In this document: one piece after another, positions 10,255 to 21,844 of the stretch
Position numbering within the stretch: the first letter of the stretch is position 1
How the letters are laid out: every line of letters starts with the position of its first letter
Origin: Cladocopium goreaui
Lineage: Eukaryota > Sar > Dinophyceae > Suessiales > Symbiodiniaceae
Length of the DNA stretch: 64,000 nt
NCBI GenBank assembly: GCA_947184155.2
Contig: CAMXCT020000258.1
Location: forward strand, 575,001 to 639,000
Direction of reading: 5' to 3'
The notes under the pieces: model-generated
What the model was told of the DNA's origin: nothing
Databases searched by the model: none
What the model saw: only the letters and a program-made list of their open reading frames with translations
Program-made: the position numbers and the translations under genes

Positions 10255-10450
10255 TAGATCATCAAGTAGTTGGGAAGTGTAGCTGGTCTGGAACGCGTGA
10301 ATTCAGGCTTGAAAGACTCTCGGGCGACACCCTGTGTTTTTCAGGTAAAGTGGCTTTTGCGGTCGCCGAAGTAGGGTCTCTCTTTCCGCGGGTGCGGGCC
10401 TCGATCTGCAAAAGTTGTCGGCAATCAGTGCACAGGACTGTAGCGAGAGC
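10255..10450 (+). other. Coding-like island of unclear status
   Basis: This GC-rich segment stays open from the CAT repeat to an A-run (SGTREFRLERLSGDTLCF, then KVAFAVAEVGSLFPRVRAS). A possible acceptor GTTTTTCAG lies at 10344. Its phases do not match those of exons 5998 and 13965, so it may be a decayed element rather than an exon. Confidence 0.25.
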
Positions 10451-10539
10451 TCGAATTCACATAAAAATCGTAAAAAAAAACTGAGGGTCTCAGAGCACTT
10501 TTGGAAGATGAGGTCGGCAAATCTATTGATTCATTGATT

Positions 10540-10760
10540 TATGGATTTATTGATTCATTCATTCATTCATTCATTCATTCACTCACTCACTCGTTCATTC
10601 ATTCCTTCATTCAGTCATTCATTCATTCCTTCATTCAGTCATTCATTCAGTAATTCATTCATCCATCATGCATGCAGTTCAATTCAATTTAGTTCAATTC
10701 AATTCAACGCGAATCAAGTCAAATCAATTCAATTCAATTTCAATACAGTCCTTCATCCAT
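10540..10760. repeat. ATTC/CATT microsatellite region
   Basis: Long runs of ATTC with variants (ACTC, AGTC) are followed by TCAATTCAATT runs. No coding signal is seen. Confidence 0.9.
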
Positions 10761-10769
10761 TTTCTTCAA

Positions 10770-11400
10770 TGCATTCCTGTCAATTCACCTCTTGCCATCT
10801 CACCAACAATTCCTATAGGCAAACTGGTTCCTATAGTCATGTCCTATTTTTGAAACTTCCGCCCAGGGGCGTGCTGGGCACTACCTGGTATCTATGGACT
10901 CTTCAGCTGAAACATGTGCTTAGATATTTGAGATACCTGGGTAATAAAATTCATTCTCGTTGATTGATCAAGTGACCCTTCACATCCATCAGTTATATTG
11001 GTGGTATTAGCTATATCCCCGCAAAGTGGCCCTCCAAGTAGAGGTTGGTGTACACCCCAATTTAACTGCCCAGCATAAGTTCTAGTTTCTAGTTATCAAC
11101 AGAAACGCATCAAGTGGGGGCATGCGCTGTGGGGAGGTCAAGATCGAATTGAGCATGGAATTAAAGGATGAACAACGTTCGGTAAGCTAATGGACAATGG
11201 TCCCTTTATAGGCAAATTAGATGAAATTCAACGAAGACATCGGATTCTTGAGGGAGTTGGAATGTCTCGTGATTTGCATTGCTGTGTTTTTTCCTCACTA
11301 ATGATATTGTTTCCTTGCTAGCGGAAATGTTTGGAGTTCGTAAGAAAAGGCCCCAACACTCCCCACGCTAGAGCCCCAGACCAGCCCCAACACTCCCCAC
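10770..11400. other. Intron-like sequence, nothing recognised
   Basis: Only a short duplicate is seen at its right edge: CCCCAACACTCCCCACG occurs twice, at 11351 and 11386. Confidence 0.4.
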
Positions 11401-11410
11401 GGAAATCGTT

Positions 11411-11677
11411 TTGGTAAAGGCCGGAAAGGCAGAAGAAGATGCAACGGCTCAGCCGAGCTGCTTAGCCATGGCAAGCACGAGGGTTTTGAAAGAGAAAAAA
11501 ATCAAGAGTCAAATCGGGCAAGTGGTCTACACAGAAGCTTGGCCCCGACGAACAATTTTCGAGCAGATTGGAGAAGAAGTTGGTCAGCCTTCTTATGTGG
11601 ATGGCTCGCTGGTTGACCTTGGAATTCCGTTGGAACGATTCGGAACGGCATTCTCAATCAACGGCTGGCGAAAGTAG
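11411..11677 (+). other. Unassigned ORF of 88 codons
   Basis: The ORF contains IGQVVYTEAWPRRTIFEQIG and YVDGSLVDLGIPLERFG. It has moderate GC content and looks protein-like. No splice borders fit the surrounding gene, and it may be a fragment of a mobile element. No function can be given. Confidence 0.3.
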
Positions 11678-12225
11678 CAATCATGTCGAACTTTCGATGG
11701 CAATCTTGGAAATCATGATGTCTGTTTCACTTGTTTTCTTACCAGTTTCACTCATACGTCTTGTGAACGATCGTCTACCCTCATTTAACATGGCATAACA
11801 CGGCTAAGTGGTTTTCTCATGGAAGTTTATGAAGTTTCCTCATTGAGAGAGCCACGTCATGGAAGTGTACCCCACACCCAAGTGGTGGGTTATCACCACC
11901 TGGCCGACTGGCTCAAAGTTTGGATCCTTTCTTTGCGGTCGAACATTGCCTAGTTATGGATGATTTGCATTGATTTGCATTGTTTCCCTGTGTTATTATC
12001 CTACATTAAAAGATGGTGTTTTGCCATAGCTATGTCAATTTACCAGAGGGTGCATCTCAACCTTTCCTTGTCAACAAGAGGATCACGAGGCACGATCCTC
12101 ATGTGGCTGAGGAAATCCACATTCGACATGTTTGGCTTGTGAAATTACGATTTGTGCTGGTGAATTCAAGGTTTGTGCATATTAAATTCCAAGTGCAGTG
12201 CCGGAATTCTATGGAATTTTATCCA

Positions 12226-12310
12226 AAATGGAGGTTTCCTACGTGATGGGGGGTAGCCCCAAATCATCTAAGTCATGGACGACCATGGAATAGTATTGCA
12301 ACCCATGGTG
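12226..12310. repeat. Family G element copy
   Basis: GGAGGTTTCCTACGTGATGG and CCCCAAATCATCTAAGTCAT match other copies of this element. Confidence 0.55.
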
Positions 12311-12346
12311 GCTTGGGGATTCCCAATGACTTAAGAACCCCCAAAG

Positions 12347-12466
12347 GATGTTTGCTCGTTCAAAGCTCGCTTGCAGAACGTGTCGCAGAACTTCAGCATG
12401 GTGCTTTGGTCCATGGGGGCGGCCGAAATTGGTGCCTGGGCCTGGGAAGGGATGATCCCCTTTGAA
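12347..12466 (+). CDS. Coding exon with OPR/RAP-like motif
   Basis: The plus frame reads DVCSFKARLQNVSQNFSMVL, then WSMGAAEIGAWAWEGMIPF. The stretch QNVSQNFSMVLWSMGAAE resembles helical repeats of organellar RNA-binding OPR/RAP-type proteins, with their aromatic-rich (A)NxxWSxA pattern. That similarity is by eye only. Acceptors are possible at 12346 (CCCAAAG) or 12376 (CTTGCAG). The donor is unresolved and the phase to the next exon is not settled. Confidence 0.45.
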
Positions 12467-12667
12467 TGTTCGCAAGGACAGATCCACATCCCCAAATCTA
12501 CATGATGAGACTTCGATACACGAGCTTCAATCTTGAGGTATTCTGTGTTCAGAGAAGCTCAAATATTTCTGTCATGGAGAAGGAATTATGCTACATATGT
12601 ATACAACCGTGGATCCTAACTCGCATGATTTGTGACTTGCCATCAAAGTGTTGCACATGTTTGTACA

Positions 12668-12790
12668 ATGTGGAGCCCCCAAGATAGGAGTATAACTAGG
12701 TCTACCATGGTTATCTCTGGTTTATTATAGATATGACTATAATAGCTACAGATGGATTTACATTTTCCAACTTAGCTCTGGGGGCCAACA
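12668..12790. repeat. Family C-like element (diverged)
   Basis: GGAGCCCCCAAGATAGGAGT and AGCTCTGGGGGCC form the outer pair, around GGTTATCTCTGGTTTATTATAG. Confidence 0.45.
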
Positions 12791-12954
12791 TTGCGACTGT
12801 TTTACAATCCTTGAAACATCCCATGTTAAAAGAAATTAAATGATAGCAAAGAAATCATAAACCACCCATATGGATTGATGGTTTATACCCATGAAAATGG
12901 TTTTCAAAAATCGCCATAACTGGGTGATATATGTGATATCCTCATTTTTGGATA

Positions 12955-13042
12955 GCATATAGATAGATAGATAGATAGATACTTATAGACAGACAGACAG
13001 ACAGACTGACAGACTGACATACATACATACATACATATTTAT
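12955..13042. repeat. GATA/GACA microsatellite
   Basis: AGATAGATAGAT is followed by ACAGACAGACAG and ACATACATAC runs. Confidence 0.95.
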
Positions 13043-13044
13043 AC

Positions 13045-13682
13045 ATCTGGTTGGTGGTTTGGAGCATTTTTCCACAGTATATGGGATAATCCTTCCCGTT
13101 GACTTTCATATTTCCCCACCTGCCAGGTGAGGGTTGTTAGATTTTATCAGAGTTGTTCTTCTCCTCCTCGGCTAGCTCTTCTCCTCCTTCTCCTCCTCCT
13201 CCTCTTCCTCGTCCTCCTCCTCCTCCTCCGCCTCCTCCAGTTTCTCCTCGACCATGTCTGCATCAACTTCCACCTCCACTTCCGCCTTGCCAACTCTTCG
13301 CCAAGCTCTTTGCCAACTCTCTTCGCCAAGCTCTTTGCCAACTTCCCAGCTCAGTGTGCATCGCTTGACCTCAACCTGGGACCTGCCCAGCTCAGTGTGC
13401 ACCGCTGGACCTCAACCTGGGACCTTCCCAGCTCAGTGTGCACCGCTGGACCTCAACGGCCAGATAGAATGCCAGAAGATATGCCAGAAGATATGCCAGA
13501 TAGAATGCCACGTAGAATGCCAGAAGATATGCCAGAAGATATGCCAGATAGAATGCCAGATCGAATGCCAGAAGATATATCAGATAGAATGCCAGAAGAT
13601 TTGCCAGTAACAAATCGATAAATGTCATGGTGGGGATCACACGAAGTAAAGTAATTTTCAAGATGGTTAAAACCACCAACCA
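13045..13682. mobile_element. Family B element split by a 0.5-kb insertion
   Basis: The left half (CTGGTTGGTGGTTTGGAGCA ... GGGATAATCCTTCCCGTTGA, to about 13100) and the right half (TTTTCAAGATGGTTAAAACC ... ACCAACCAG, from about 13655) together equal an ordinary family B copy such as 52463-52559. About 550 bp of other sequence lies between them, so the composite element was inserted into a pre-existing family B copy. Confidence 0.8.
13122..13655. repeat. Composite dispersed element (CTC tract plus 12-bp repeats)
   Basis: It starts AGGTGAGGGTTGTTAGATTT, then has a CTC/CTT tract (13150-13255). Repeats of GCCAACTCTTCGCCAAGCTC and CTCAGTGTGCACCGCTGGAC type follow, and then many 12-bp units such as GCCAGAAGATAT and GCCAGATAGAAT (13460-13612). 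It ends near GGATCACACGAAGTAAAGTA. A related element is at 40615-41020. The ORFs here are repeat-driven. Confidence 0.8.
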
Positions 13683-13728
13683 GTATATAAATATATAGTT
13701 TATCCCCCATTGTTGGATAGCCATATGT

Positions 13729-13843
13729 AGATAATTATAGACAGACAGACAGACAGACAGGCAGACAGACAGACAGACAAACAGACAGACATACATACAT
13801 ATATATATTTTTTCCCCATTGTTGGATAGCCATATGTAGATAT

Positions 13844-13876
<33 letters not shown>

Positions 13877-13945
13877 CATATATATATATATATACATATA
13901 GATTTTTTCCCCATTGTTGGATAACCAAATGTAGATAGTTATAGT
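13729..13945. repeat. Three-copy repeat with CAGA microsatellite
   Basis: Each unit has CCCCATTGTTGGATAGCCAT, ATGTAGATA and a run of ACAG. It is locally expanded from the sequence beside the family B right end. Confidence 0.85.
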
Positions 13946-13964
13946 CATCCTTCATGGCTTCTAG

Positions 13965-14085
13965 CATCGCCCCAGGCCGTCAGCAGCTTCCACAGCCCTT
14001 GCTGGGACGCTTCCTGGATGCCGCCAAGCTGTGCATGGCCAAAGATGTCGTGGCAACGCGGCGGCCGTTGAAACAGGGGGAGCCG
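13965..14085 (+). CDS. Coding exon, function unknown
   Basis: A GC-rich island follows GGCTTCTAG and precedes the donor GTTGGA. Entered in phase 2 it reads IAPGRQQLPQPLLGRFLDAA, then KLCMAKDVVATRRPLKQGEP, and leaves in phase 0. The entry phase agrees with the exit of exon 5998-6151. An ATG at 13954 is in frame, so a longer exon beginning at 13945 (MASSIAPG...) is also possible. No domain was recognised. Confidence 0.6.
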
Positions 14086-14089
14086 GTTG

Positions 14090-14470
14090 GAAAATGGAGG
14101 AAAATCTTACTTGTGAGAACCCATTAAATCACCACTAAATCACCATGAGTCACCATTAAATCACCATTAATCCCATTGAGATCCCATTAAATCACCATGA
14201 AATCCTCATTCCATGTATCACATGGGTTTTACCATTAACCTACTTGTGCTTAGCAGGGAATGAGGGAATGATCCACAATAACTATTAATAATAATCCCAG
14301 CAACCCCCATTCCCCACCCATTCCCTACGTTTAGCACCGATAAGAAATAGTGGAAAGTGGATGAAAAAATCATTCCAGTTGAGTGGAAAATGGAGTTTCC
14401 AACCAGTTGAGTGGAAAATATTGGAAAATATTGGAAAATGGTTCTAGGAACCGGTTGGAACATGTTGGTT
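14090..14470. repeat. ATTAAATCACC direct repeats and GGAAAATATT repeats
   Basis: Short repeats CATTAAATCACCA (14125-14200) and GTGGAAAATATTGGAAAATA (14390-14445) are visible. There is no coding evidence. Confidence 0.6.
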
Positions 14471-14879
14471 TAAACTAAACTAAACTAAACAATAATAACA
14501 ATGATATTTTAGGGCTATATTTTCAAGAATGTGGATGCAGGGAGGCAGGGAACATCTGAAAGCCAGACATGTTCGGCTGAAAACCATGGTGTTATGGAAG
14601 TGTTTGATATACAAATCAAGCGAATTGTTCAGATCGAATCGACTTGATTGGATCAGTTCAATCACCAATGATTGTCCCTTCTAAACGATCCAATTTCCAA
14701 CACATGTTTGGATACAGTGAAACCGCCATAAACCGCCAAACATATCCAAACATATGTTCCCACATTTCCAGTGAACATTTACCAAAACATGACCCAGTCA
14801 TAGCATTCTTTACCAGCTGGAAAATCTATTTTTAGCATTGTTTGGAACCATTTGTTTAGCTGATGTTTGGATTTCCCAG

Positions 14880-14903
14880 CCAGCCATGGCTGATTTCCTG
14901 AAG
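14880..14903 (+). CDS. Probable 24-nt micro-exon
   Basis: It is flanked by TTGGATTTCCCAG and the near-consensus donor AAG|GTAACT. It reads PAMADFLK and its length is divisible by three, so it fits phase 0 on both sides (after 14085, before 15234). Content alone cannot prove such a short exon. Confidence 0.4.
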
Positions 14904-15233
14904 GTAACTTGTGGTTTCCCCATTCAATGCAACTCCCTCCACTCCATGGTCCTGCAATGTGGTGCATCCAAAATAGGCCAGTTGGCTTATAACAAGGTAT
15001 ACAACATGGTTTACGGTAGCTACGACTTTTACTGGATGGGCTTGCCTGGTCGTCATGTCGTCGCCACGTGGCCGCCAGGCCTTCAAACACACTTGCCACA
15101 AAACCTTTGGATTCTACTAGAAACCCATGCCTGAGGTATATAGGCCCCTAAGGTATACAGGTTTAGCCTATGTTCATACCCAGAGATAAACCAAGCAGCG
15201 TCAAGAAACGTCGGGACCCATTCCATTCCTCAG

Positions 15234-15287
15234 GGAGAAGCTTGCAGGGTCACGAACCTGGCGAATGCCGTTTGGGCTTGCGCCAAG
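15234..15287 (+). CDS. Coding exon with OPR/RAP-like repeat
   Basis: Acceptor CCATTCCATTCCTCAG and donor AAG|GTGTTG bound 54 nt. It reads GEACRVTNLANAVWACAK in phase 0 to phase 0. VTNLANAVWACAK is close in style to the L/A-N-x-x-W-A-x-A-K pattern of OPR/RAP-type helical repeats known in apicomplexan, algal and dinoflagellate organelle RNA proteins. The similarity is by eye. A shorter exon from 15248 is an alternative. Confidence 0.5.
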
Positions 15288-15309
15288 GTGTTGGACGTCT
15301 TGGGACATG

Positions 15310-15840
15310 GGATTCGATAATTATATATAGTATCTTAATTATATATATATAGCGAATAACAGATATATAATGCGTGCTATATATATATATATACAGAGTA
15401 TGGTGTGTACTATGTTGTGTTGCCATAAGTCTTTGTGGATCTTGGGGGACAAAACATTAAAAACATGTTTTTTTTAATAATTTGAGATTATACAAGCTGG
15501 TCCACCGACTAAATTGATTTATAACACATTTTACTGAGGTGTATCTGTGGTAGATGAAACTTAGATGTATCTACAGTAAGTACATATGATATATAGTTAA
15601 CAGGAGGTTAAGAAGCACAAGTTGTAACTGGAGGGCACCAGCTTTTACGTGTCATTCGCTCAAAAATTTTGACCTTCAGCAGGAAGAATTACTTTCTTCG
15701 ACTTATCCGTACCAACTGACATTCTACCAGTAGTACCGCACAAGGCGGTGGCGGAAGTTTCAAAAATAGGAAACCTATAGGAGAGCTTGGTTGGTGTGAA
15801 TCAGGGATGGCAGAGCAAAGCCACTGATGGACCGAAAGGT
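15310..15840. other. AT-rich intron-like sequence
   Basis: TA runs lie at 15320-15395. No exon or known element was recognised. Confidence 0.4.
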
Positions 15841-15849
15841 GCTTGAGGT

Positions 15850-17100
15850 CTCCTCTCTTTCTCTCTCTTTCTCTGACTATCTACCTACCTACCTACCAAT
15901 CTATCTATCTATCTATGTATCTATCTATCTATCGATCTCTCTCTCTCTCTCTGTCATCTAATTACCTATCTATCTATCTATCTACCTACCTGTCTATCTA
16001 TCTCTCCCTTTCATCTGTCTGTCTGTCTAGCTGTCTACCTGTCTATCTGTGTTGCAGTGTCATTCAGTGCAATGTAGTGTGGTGAAGTGTAATTTAGCGT
16101 AGTGGAGTGTACTGGAGTGTAATGTAGTGTAATGTAGTGTACTGGAGTGTAGTGTAGTGTAATGTCCTGTAGTGTAGTGTCTTGAAGCGAAGCGACATCT
16201 GAACCTCCAAAAGTGGTCCGAACCCCTAGTGTTTTGTACATTTTGACGCCACAACGGCGTGCACTTGTTCGACATCTCAACTTCCAAAAGTGGTCCGAAG
16301 CTGGTGTATTTTGTGCATTTTGACTTCGAAATGTGCTTCGCGCCACAACGGCGTGCACTTTTTCAACATCCAAACCTCCAAAAGTGGCGCGAACATGTGG
16401 TGTTTTGTACATTTTGACTTCGAAATGTGCTTCGCGCCACAACGGCTTGCACTTTTTCGACATCTCAACTGCCAAAAGTGGTCCGGACCTGGTGTGTTTT
16501 GTACATTTTGACTTCCAAATGTCCTTCGCGCCACAACGGCGTGCACTTTTTCGACATCCGAACCTCCAAAAGTGGTCCGAACATGGTGTGTTTTGTACAT
16601 TTTGACTCCACAACAGCGTGCACTTTTTCAACATCTCAACTTCCAAAAGTGGTCCGGACCTGGTGTGCTTGTACATTTTGACTTGGAAATGTGCTTCGCG
16701 CCACAACAGCGTGCACTTTTTCGACATCTCAACTGCCAAAAGTGGTCCGGACCTGGTGTGTTTTGTACATTTTGACTTGGAAATGTGCTTCGCGCCACAA
16801 CGGCGTGCACTTTTTCGACATCTCAACTGCCAAAAGTGGTCCGAACCTGATGTGTTCTGTGCATTTTCACTTCGAAATGTGCTTCGCGCCACAACGGCGT
16901 GCAATTTTTCATCTTTCATCTGGCCAGCTAGCTCCGCACCCACCGCTTTAGCGAGCCTACTTTTCGACCCTCCGGAGCCTCAAATCATTGGAAAAACACA
17001 ATGTTTCGCGACGTTCCTACCCTTTCGCGCATCTGCATCTTCTTTCTTCTACTCTTCTTTCTTCTAATCTTTCTCTTCTCTCTGCCTCTTCCCTACTCTG
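15850..17100. repeat. Composite satellite element, copy 1
   Basis: Order: a CT/TCTA microsatellite (15850-16045), a GTAGTGTAATGTAGTGT run (16055-16190), then about eight 78-94-bp units (16196-16915). Each unit contains CCAAAAGTGGTCCG, TTTTGTACATTTTGACTT, GTGCTTCGCGCCACAACGGC and GTGCACTTTTTCGACATC. A tail holds CTTTAGCGAGCCTACTTTTC and AAATCATTGGAAAAACACA. The same order is found at 54995-56470. ORFs up to 302 codons on either strand are produced by the repeat. Confidence 0.85.
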
Positions 17101-17560
17101 CTTTTCATCTGTCCATTCTATTTGAATGTTTTGTTTGCATTAGATTTATATAACAGAAAATAAAATTCAATATAGTCTGACATATATAGTGACATCCCAG
17201 CTGACGCTTTATCTGGCATATTTTCTAATTTTCTATCTGGCACACATTCTGTATTCTACCTGAATCTAATCTACCTTATATATGTTCTGGCATTCTATCT
17301 TACATGTTATTTGATCTAGTTGAAAGGCCAGCGTCCGCAGCGCCCAAAAAAACGACTAAACATGGCTGCTTGAGGCCAAGATATGGCTTTCTTCTGTGAA
17401 GAGGGGTTGAGACATTGATGTGAATCACATTAACAGATCTGTTCAATTTTACGCGCATCTAGCCTCTGCATTTAAGTGGATCTTTTATTCGTAATAGCAA
17501 TAGTGGTGGGTCGTCATGGCGAGGGCAATCTCTCCGTTGGTGATGCCTGAAGTCCCTCCG
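17100..17560. other. Intron-like sequence with TCTGGCATTCTAT motifs
   Basis: Several TCTGGCA/TTCTATCTGGCA motifs (17205-17310) match the 12-bp units of the 13122 element in reverse complement. No gene is seen. Confidence 0.5.
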
Positions 17561-17589
17561 GGTTCTTTACCGCTGCATCCTTCCCCATG

Positions 17590-20400
17590 TCTGAGCTACA
17601 GAGTGATGGCGTCCATTTCTTTGACATCGTTGACCACCCGGGGGATATCGACTTCTTTGCCCTCAGCACTGCATACAAGGTAGCATGTGAAAAGAAAGGT
17701 CTTCAACCCCGGAACCCTTTGGCCTCAAGGACAAATTGCCAAAAGACACAGTGATCCAAATGGTGCTTCTGAAGCAGCTTGACGAAAAGATCACCATTCT
17801 CAAGCACCTATCCTTCCCTGAAAAGATCAAGGTGCAGATGTTGAAGAAACTGGTCTATGGAAGCCCTTTCAAGCTTCAATTCATGTCAGCAGACTTGGAA
17901 AAAATGTAGTACTGCCTGGAAAACTTGGGAGGCTGCGCTTTCACATGCTTCGACCTCAGATCCCAAGGGATCATCGAAGCTCAACGTCGCAATTTTGAAC
18001 AGAAAGACCACGAGGAGATTGATCAGGGATTTGATCATATCCTTCGCAAAGCCCAACGATCCACGTGTGAAATGGCTCAATTGAAATGGCAGACGAAGGA
18101 GCTGCGCAACAAGGACTCTCCCATCTTTGGTTGGCCTTGTGCTCTCGTCAGCCAAGCTCTCAGGAGCGTCGTGTCTGAAAATGCCCTTGCTCGCAAAGGG
18201 GCCCATGCACTCGCCTGTTCCTTCGACTCCCGTGTTCTACGACACTTCTGTCCTCAAAGTTCTTGACAAGATCTGGGACTTCGACCAGTCCGCCCTTATC
18301 CTCTGGCGAAAGCCCTCTTGGCCGATCGGTGCTTGTGGCACAGGCCGCACACAACCAAGCCAGATTCAATCTGGATGGGAAGCCCTGTTCGACGCACGCC
18401 TGAGCTCGACTTCCTTGCGGAGAGCCAGGCTGTGCATTAATTGGGGGTTTCCTGGACGATACGTCCCTGAACATCCTTCAGGGCGGGCTGGTAAAACCAA
18501 CCTAGGGCTTTTGCAGACAACACCTACGACAACGGGTTGGACTTGCCGCATGACTTCCTGAACCACATCACCATTGAGAGTTTCTACAAGCTGGTGCTCC
18601 CAGCAGCCAAGGAGTCTGCATCTAGCGCCCACATGGATGCGGTCTTCAAGAGAAATGCTTTCATCGTCACCAAGGTCCACATCTACTAGCGCCCGGCCGG
18701 CATCAATGCAGAGCATGTCTATCTATGGGGAGCACAAGGGTGGGAACAAAGAAATGCCCGCAAATTTGTATGGGGAGATTGAGGAAGAACAGAGGTTGGT
18801 GTCTGTGTTGATGGGCAAAATGTTGCAAGGCAGAAAGGTGAACAAAGGTGAGGAGAAGACCAGGCAACAAATTCGTGCAAACCTCTTGGAGAAAGGCCAG
18901 GTCCGGTTCCAAGTCCCCTATAGATTTCTTGGAGAATCACGATCTTGAAGAAAGCCAAGGTTTGGAAGTTGGTCAGCCAACAGCCTGGGAAATGCATTGA
19001 TTTCGATGAGGACAGTGATGAGGATAATGCCCCATTCTCCGCTGCGCCTGTCCCCGACCAAGGGCGTCCAAACCCTGACTGGGATGTAACGTCAGCTGAT
19101 GAAGAAGTAGATCGTGATCACTTCGGATTTGGCGCAGAGGATCGAGAGGCTGTTTGTACAGAAGGGCTTTGCTTCAATGTGCGTTGTGTGCTTATGCAGT
19201 ACAATACAGGAACATAGCCAGCCAAATATAAAGAATTTTGTGGTCATCCTGCTTTGGGAATCATGCTTTGGAAGTCATTGGCGCATTTGGCACCATGACC
19301 ATTATGCGTGGAGCAAGAAAGGATCAAGACCGTTGCGCGCCAACACTGTCTGCGCATAGTCGATTGATGTCGATTGCTTATTTGCATTTGTTTGCCACTG
19401 TGTGCTTGCAGCATTGTGCCACTTCTTCCGTTCTATCTCTCCAGCTGGCTCAGCTCTTTTCCTTGCAAACATACCCTGTTTAAGAACATGGTGAACCATT
19501 CTCTTCTTCCCCAACTGGCCCCCCCAATGGCGCGATCCGTTTGCAAAGGACGTCTAGTAGATCGGTCTGATGCAGGCGGCACTGAATGCACCATGGTGAG
19601 CTCTGAGCCCTTGTGCATACAAGGGCTGCAGGGTTGGACACCGTGCCAGTTTTGCATACCCAGATGGTGTCAAAACCAATACCTTGACGGTCAATGATAT
19701 GGAGAAGTATGGCACTTACCTGGTCACTCACAGCTTTGGATTCACCATGAAGTACCTCAAGATGACCACCTGTTGCTTTCTGCATGGAAATCTGACAGCA
19801 GGGCAGGACACTACGATTCAAAAATGCTGATCGAAGATGGTGACAGATCCATTCATCCACGAGGTTCCAAGCACACCTCATGCGGGCTTTGCAAGGCTAC
19901 GCCTTGGCCCGTCGAACTCTTGACAAAGTCGTGCCATTTCCTGTGGATCGTCCGGCTTCTGTGCTGAAGTTTCGCCATGACCCCTTTCTCTTTCCACCTC
20001 CCGGAACTGTGAAGGTACTTTCGTTTGATGCGCATTTTGGCGTGCATAGACATGTGCACAAAGATTTTAGGCCATCACGGACAGTCGCTCTCAGGGGCCG
20101 ACCCAAGAAGAAACAGCACCACAAAGGCCAAATAACATACTTGCACATGCGACAAGGAAAGGCAAGTTGAAGAACAGGATGCCTGGATGGCAATTCATCA
20201 TCGATCGGCCTTCCAGGCAGGTTATGGCAGGAATGGAACACATCATCCACGAATCTACCAAGGAAAAGGTCTATATGCACAAAAACACGAAAATCGCGAA
20301 GGTGAAACCCCACCTACTTGTTCATGATGATGCCTGTGACTTTGAAAAGCCTTTCAAGAAGTCCAAACGATAGAAGAATATCTTGAAGCCCATCCAGCAT
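17590..20400 (+). pseudogene. Frameshifted transposon-like coding relic
   Basis: Coding-quality sequence continues on the plus strand but moves between frames and meets stops. Pieces include ILKHLSFPEKIKVQMLKKLV (about 17795), DLPHDFLNHITIESFYKLVL (about 18543), KYGTYLVTHSFGFTMKYLKM (about 19710), VKVLSFDAHFGVHR (about 20012) and KVKPHLLVHDDACDF (about 20302). The acidic D-x-HF and DDACDF motifs and the multi-frame decay suggest an old transposase-like protein of a dinoflagellate repeat family. I cannot assign the family, and KDZ-type is only a guess. It lies in an intron of the split gene. Confidence 0.5.
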
Positions 20401-20859
20401 TGCGCCGTCGATGAGTTTTAATAGGGTGAACCACAAATGCTCCAAGAAGAAACTCACAAGGTCTGCGAAAAAGAGATTGAGAAACGTTCGTGCTAATATG
20501 TCTGGGGTGTTCAATGCTTGGGTGCGTAAAAGAGAATGTATTGAACTGGAGTCATCCAGTTTTGGTATATGAAACGCCAAACTATACCATTCGCCGATCG
20601 ACTGCTGGCACCCGAAAAAGAGAAGGCCATGAAATAGCTGTAGAGGCACTGACTGCAAGGACAAGGATGCGCTAAAGGAGGAACATGTTACTTCCGAATC
20701 TGTATAAGTTCCCGTATTCATACCTCAAGGGCAGGCGGGACCAAAAAATGAAAGGACCGGATAGCCCCACGAGTCAATCTCTTCAAAAAATAACAAACCG
20801 TGGTTGAAGTTGTACGGGGGAGGCGGGAAAGACAAAGGAGGTGGTGGAGGACCGATAGT

Positions 20860-21270
20860 TGAAAGAGTTGTATGCGAAAGTGCTATGTGTGAAAGAGTCG
20901 TGTGTGAAAGAGTTGCGTGCAAGAGTTGACGAAGGTGCGTGCACAGAAGTGACATCGATGTCACTAAGTGCCACGATTGCCACACACAAGCGACGCAGTG
21001 ACGTCGATGTCGCCAAGTGCCACGTTTGCCACACAGAAGTGACGTCGATGTCACCAAGTGCCACGCCTGCCACACAAAGTCAGCCTCGATGTCACCAAGT
21101 GCCACGCTTGCCACACAAGCAGCGTGGATGTCACCAAGTGAGTTGTGTGTGAAAGAGTTGTGTGTCACAAAGTTGTGTGTGTGACAAAGTTGTTTGTGAA
21201 AGAAATGTGCGGGACAAATTTTTGTGTGAAAGAGTTGGGTGTGGTGATGTGTGGGAAAGTTGTGTGTGTA
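20860..21270. repeat. GTGTGAAAGAGTTG and AAGTGACATCGATGTCACC repeat block
   Basis: Outer parts are copies of GTGTGAAAGAGTTGTGTG. The inner part (20945-21140) has four to five copies of a roughly 45-bp unit with ATGTCACCAAGTGCCACG and TTGCCACACA. ORFs on both strands are repeat-driven. Confidence 0.85.
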
Positions 21271-21399
21271 ACCGGGCAGCAGGAGGTGGGAGGCAGCGGA
21301 CGGGAGTGCACAACAAAAAACAAGAAGCTGAGCGGACAGCTTCACATGGTAGCCAGTGTGTGACGCTGGCTACTGGTTGTGCCCTAGCTAGTGCACGAG

Positions 21400-21700
21400 C
21401 ACTACCCATGCAAGGCAAACCTGCGTTGAACAGGTGTACAACAAAGATGCCGTGCAGATGAGAAGTGAAAACGAGCGGCAGCCAGCGTGAGTAGCTTCAA
21501 CGTGCATGTCCTTGAGATGTATATTATATACATATTTACAGTATACATATATATATATATATACATATAATTTATGTATAGCCGGAACAAGACCAGTTAC
21601 GAAGCCTCTTCGTTCCGTACGCCCGGAACGCCGCAGAACGTTCCATACACAATTTTGACTCACAGCCATATATTTCCCATTTTGTTTTTGATGCGTTTGT
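21400..21700. other. Non-coding stretch with TA microsatellite
   Basis: A (TA)n tract lies at 21545-21570. A 148-codon ORF on the minus strand has no recognisable content. Confidence 0.35.
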
Positions 21701-21844
21701 TTTTTCAGGTTGAGAAGCAGCGCAGAAGAAGGGAAAAGGCAACACAGGAGAATGGAGGAAGAGATTGGTGGAAAAAACCATCTACGAAACGCAAAACCGG
21801 TCAATTGGAAAACCACCAAAAACTGGGCGCTCACAGCCCTACTT

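Noticed and set aside
10179-10484. Polyhistidine protein
   Set aside because: The histidines come from the (CAT)n microsatellite.
13127-13621. 164-codon ORF with leucine-rich start and PEDMPDRM repeats
   Set aside because: It spans a pyrimidine tract and 12-bp repeats of the composite element; other frames are equally open.
16035-17067. ORFs up to 302 codons on both strands
   Set aside because: Produced by the ~94-bp repeat array; the same peptide recurs each unit in both directions.
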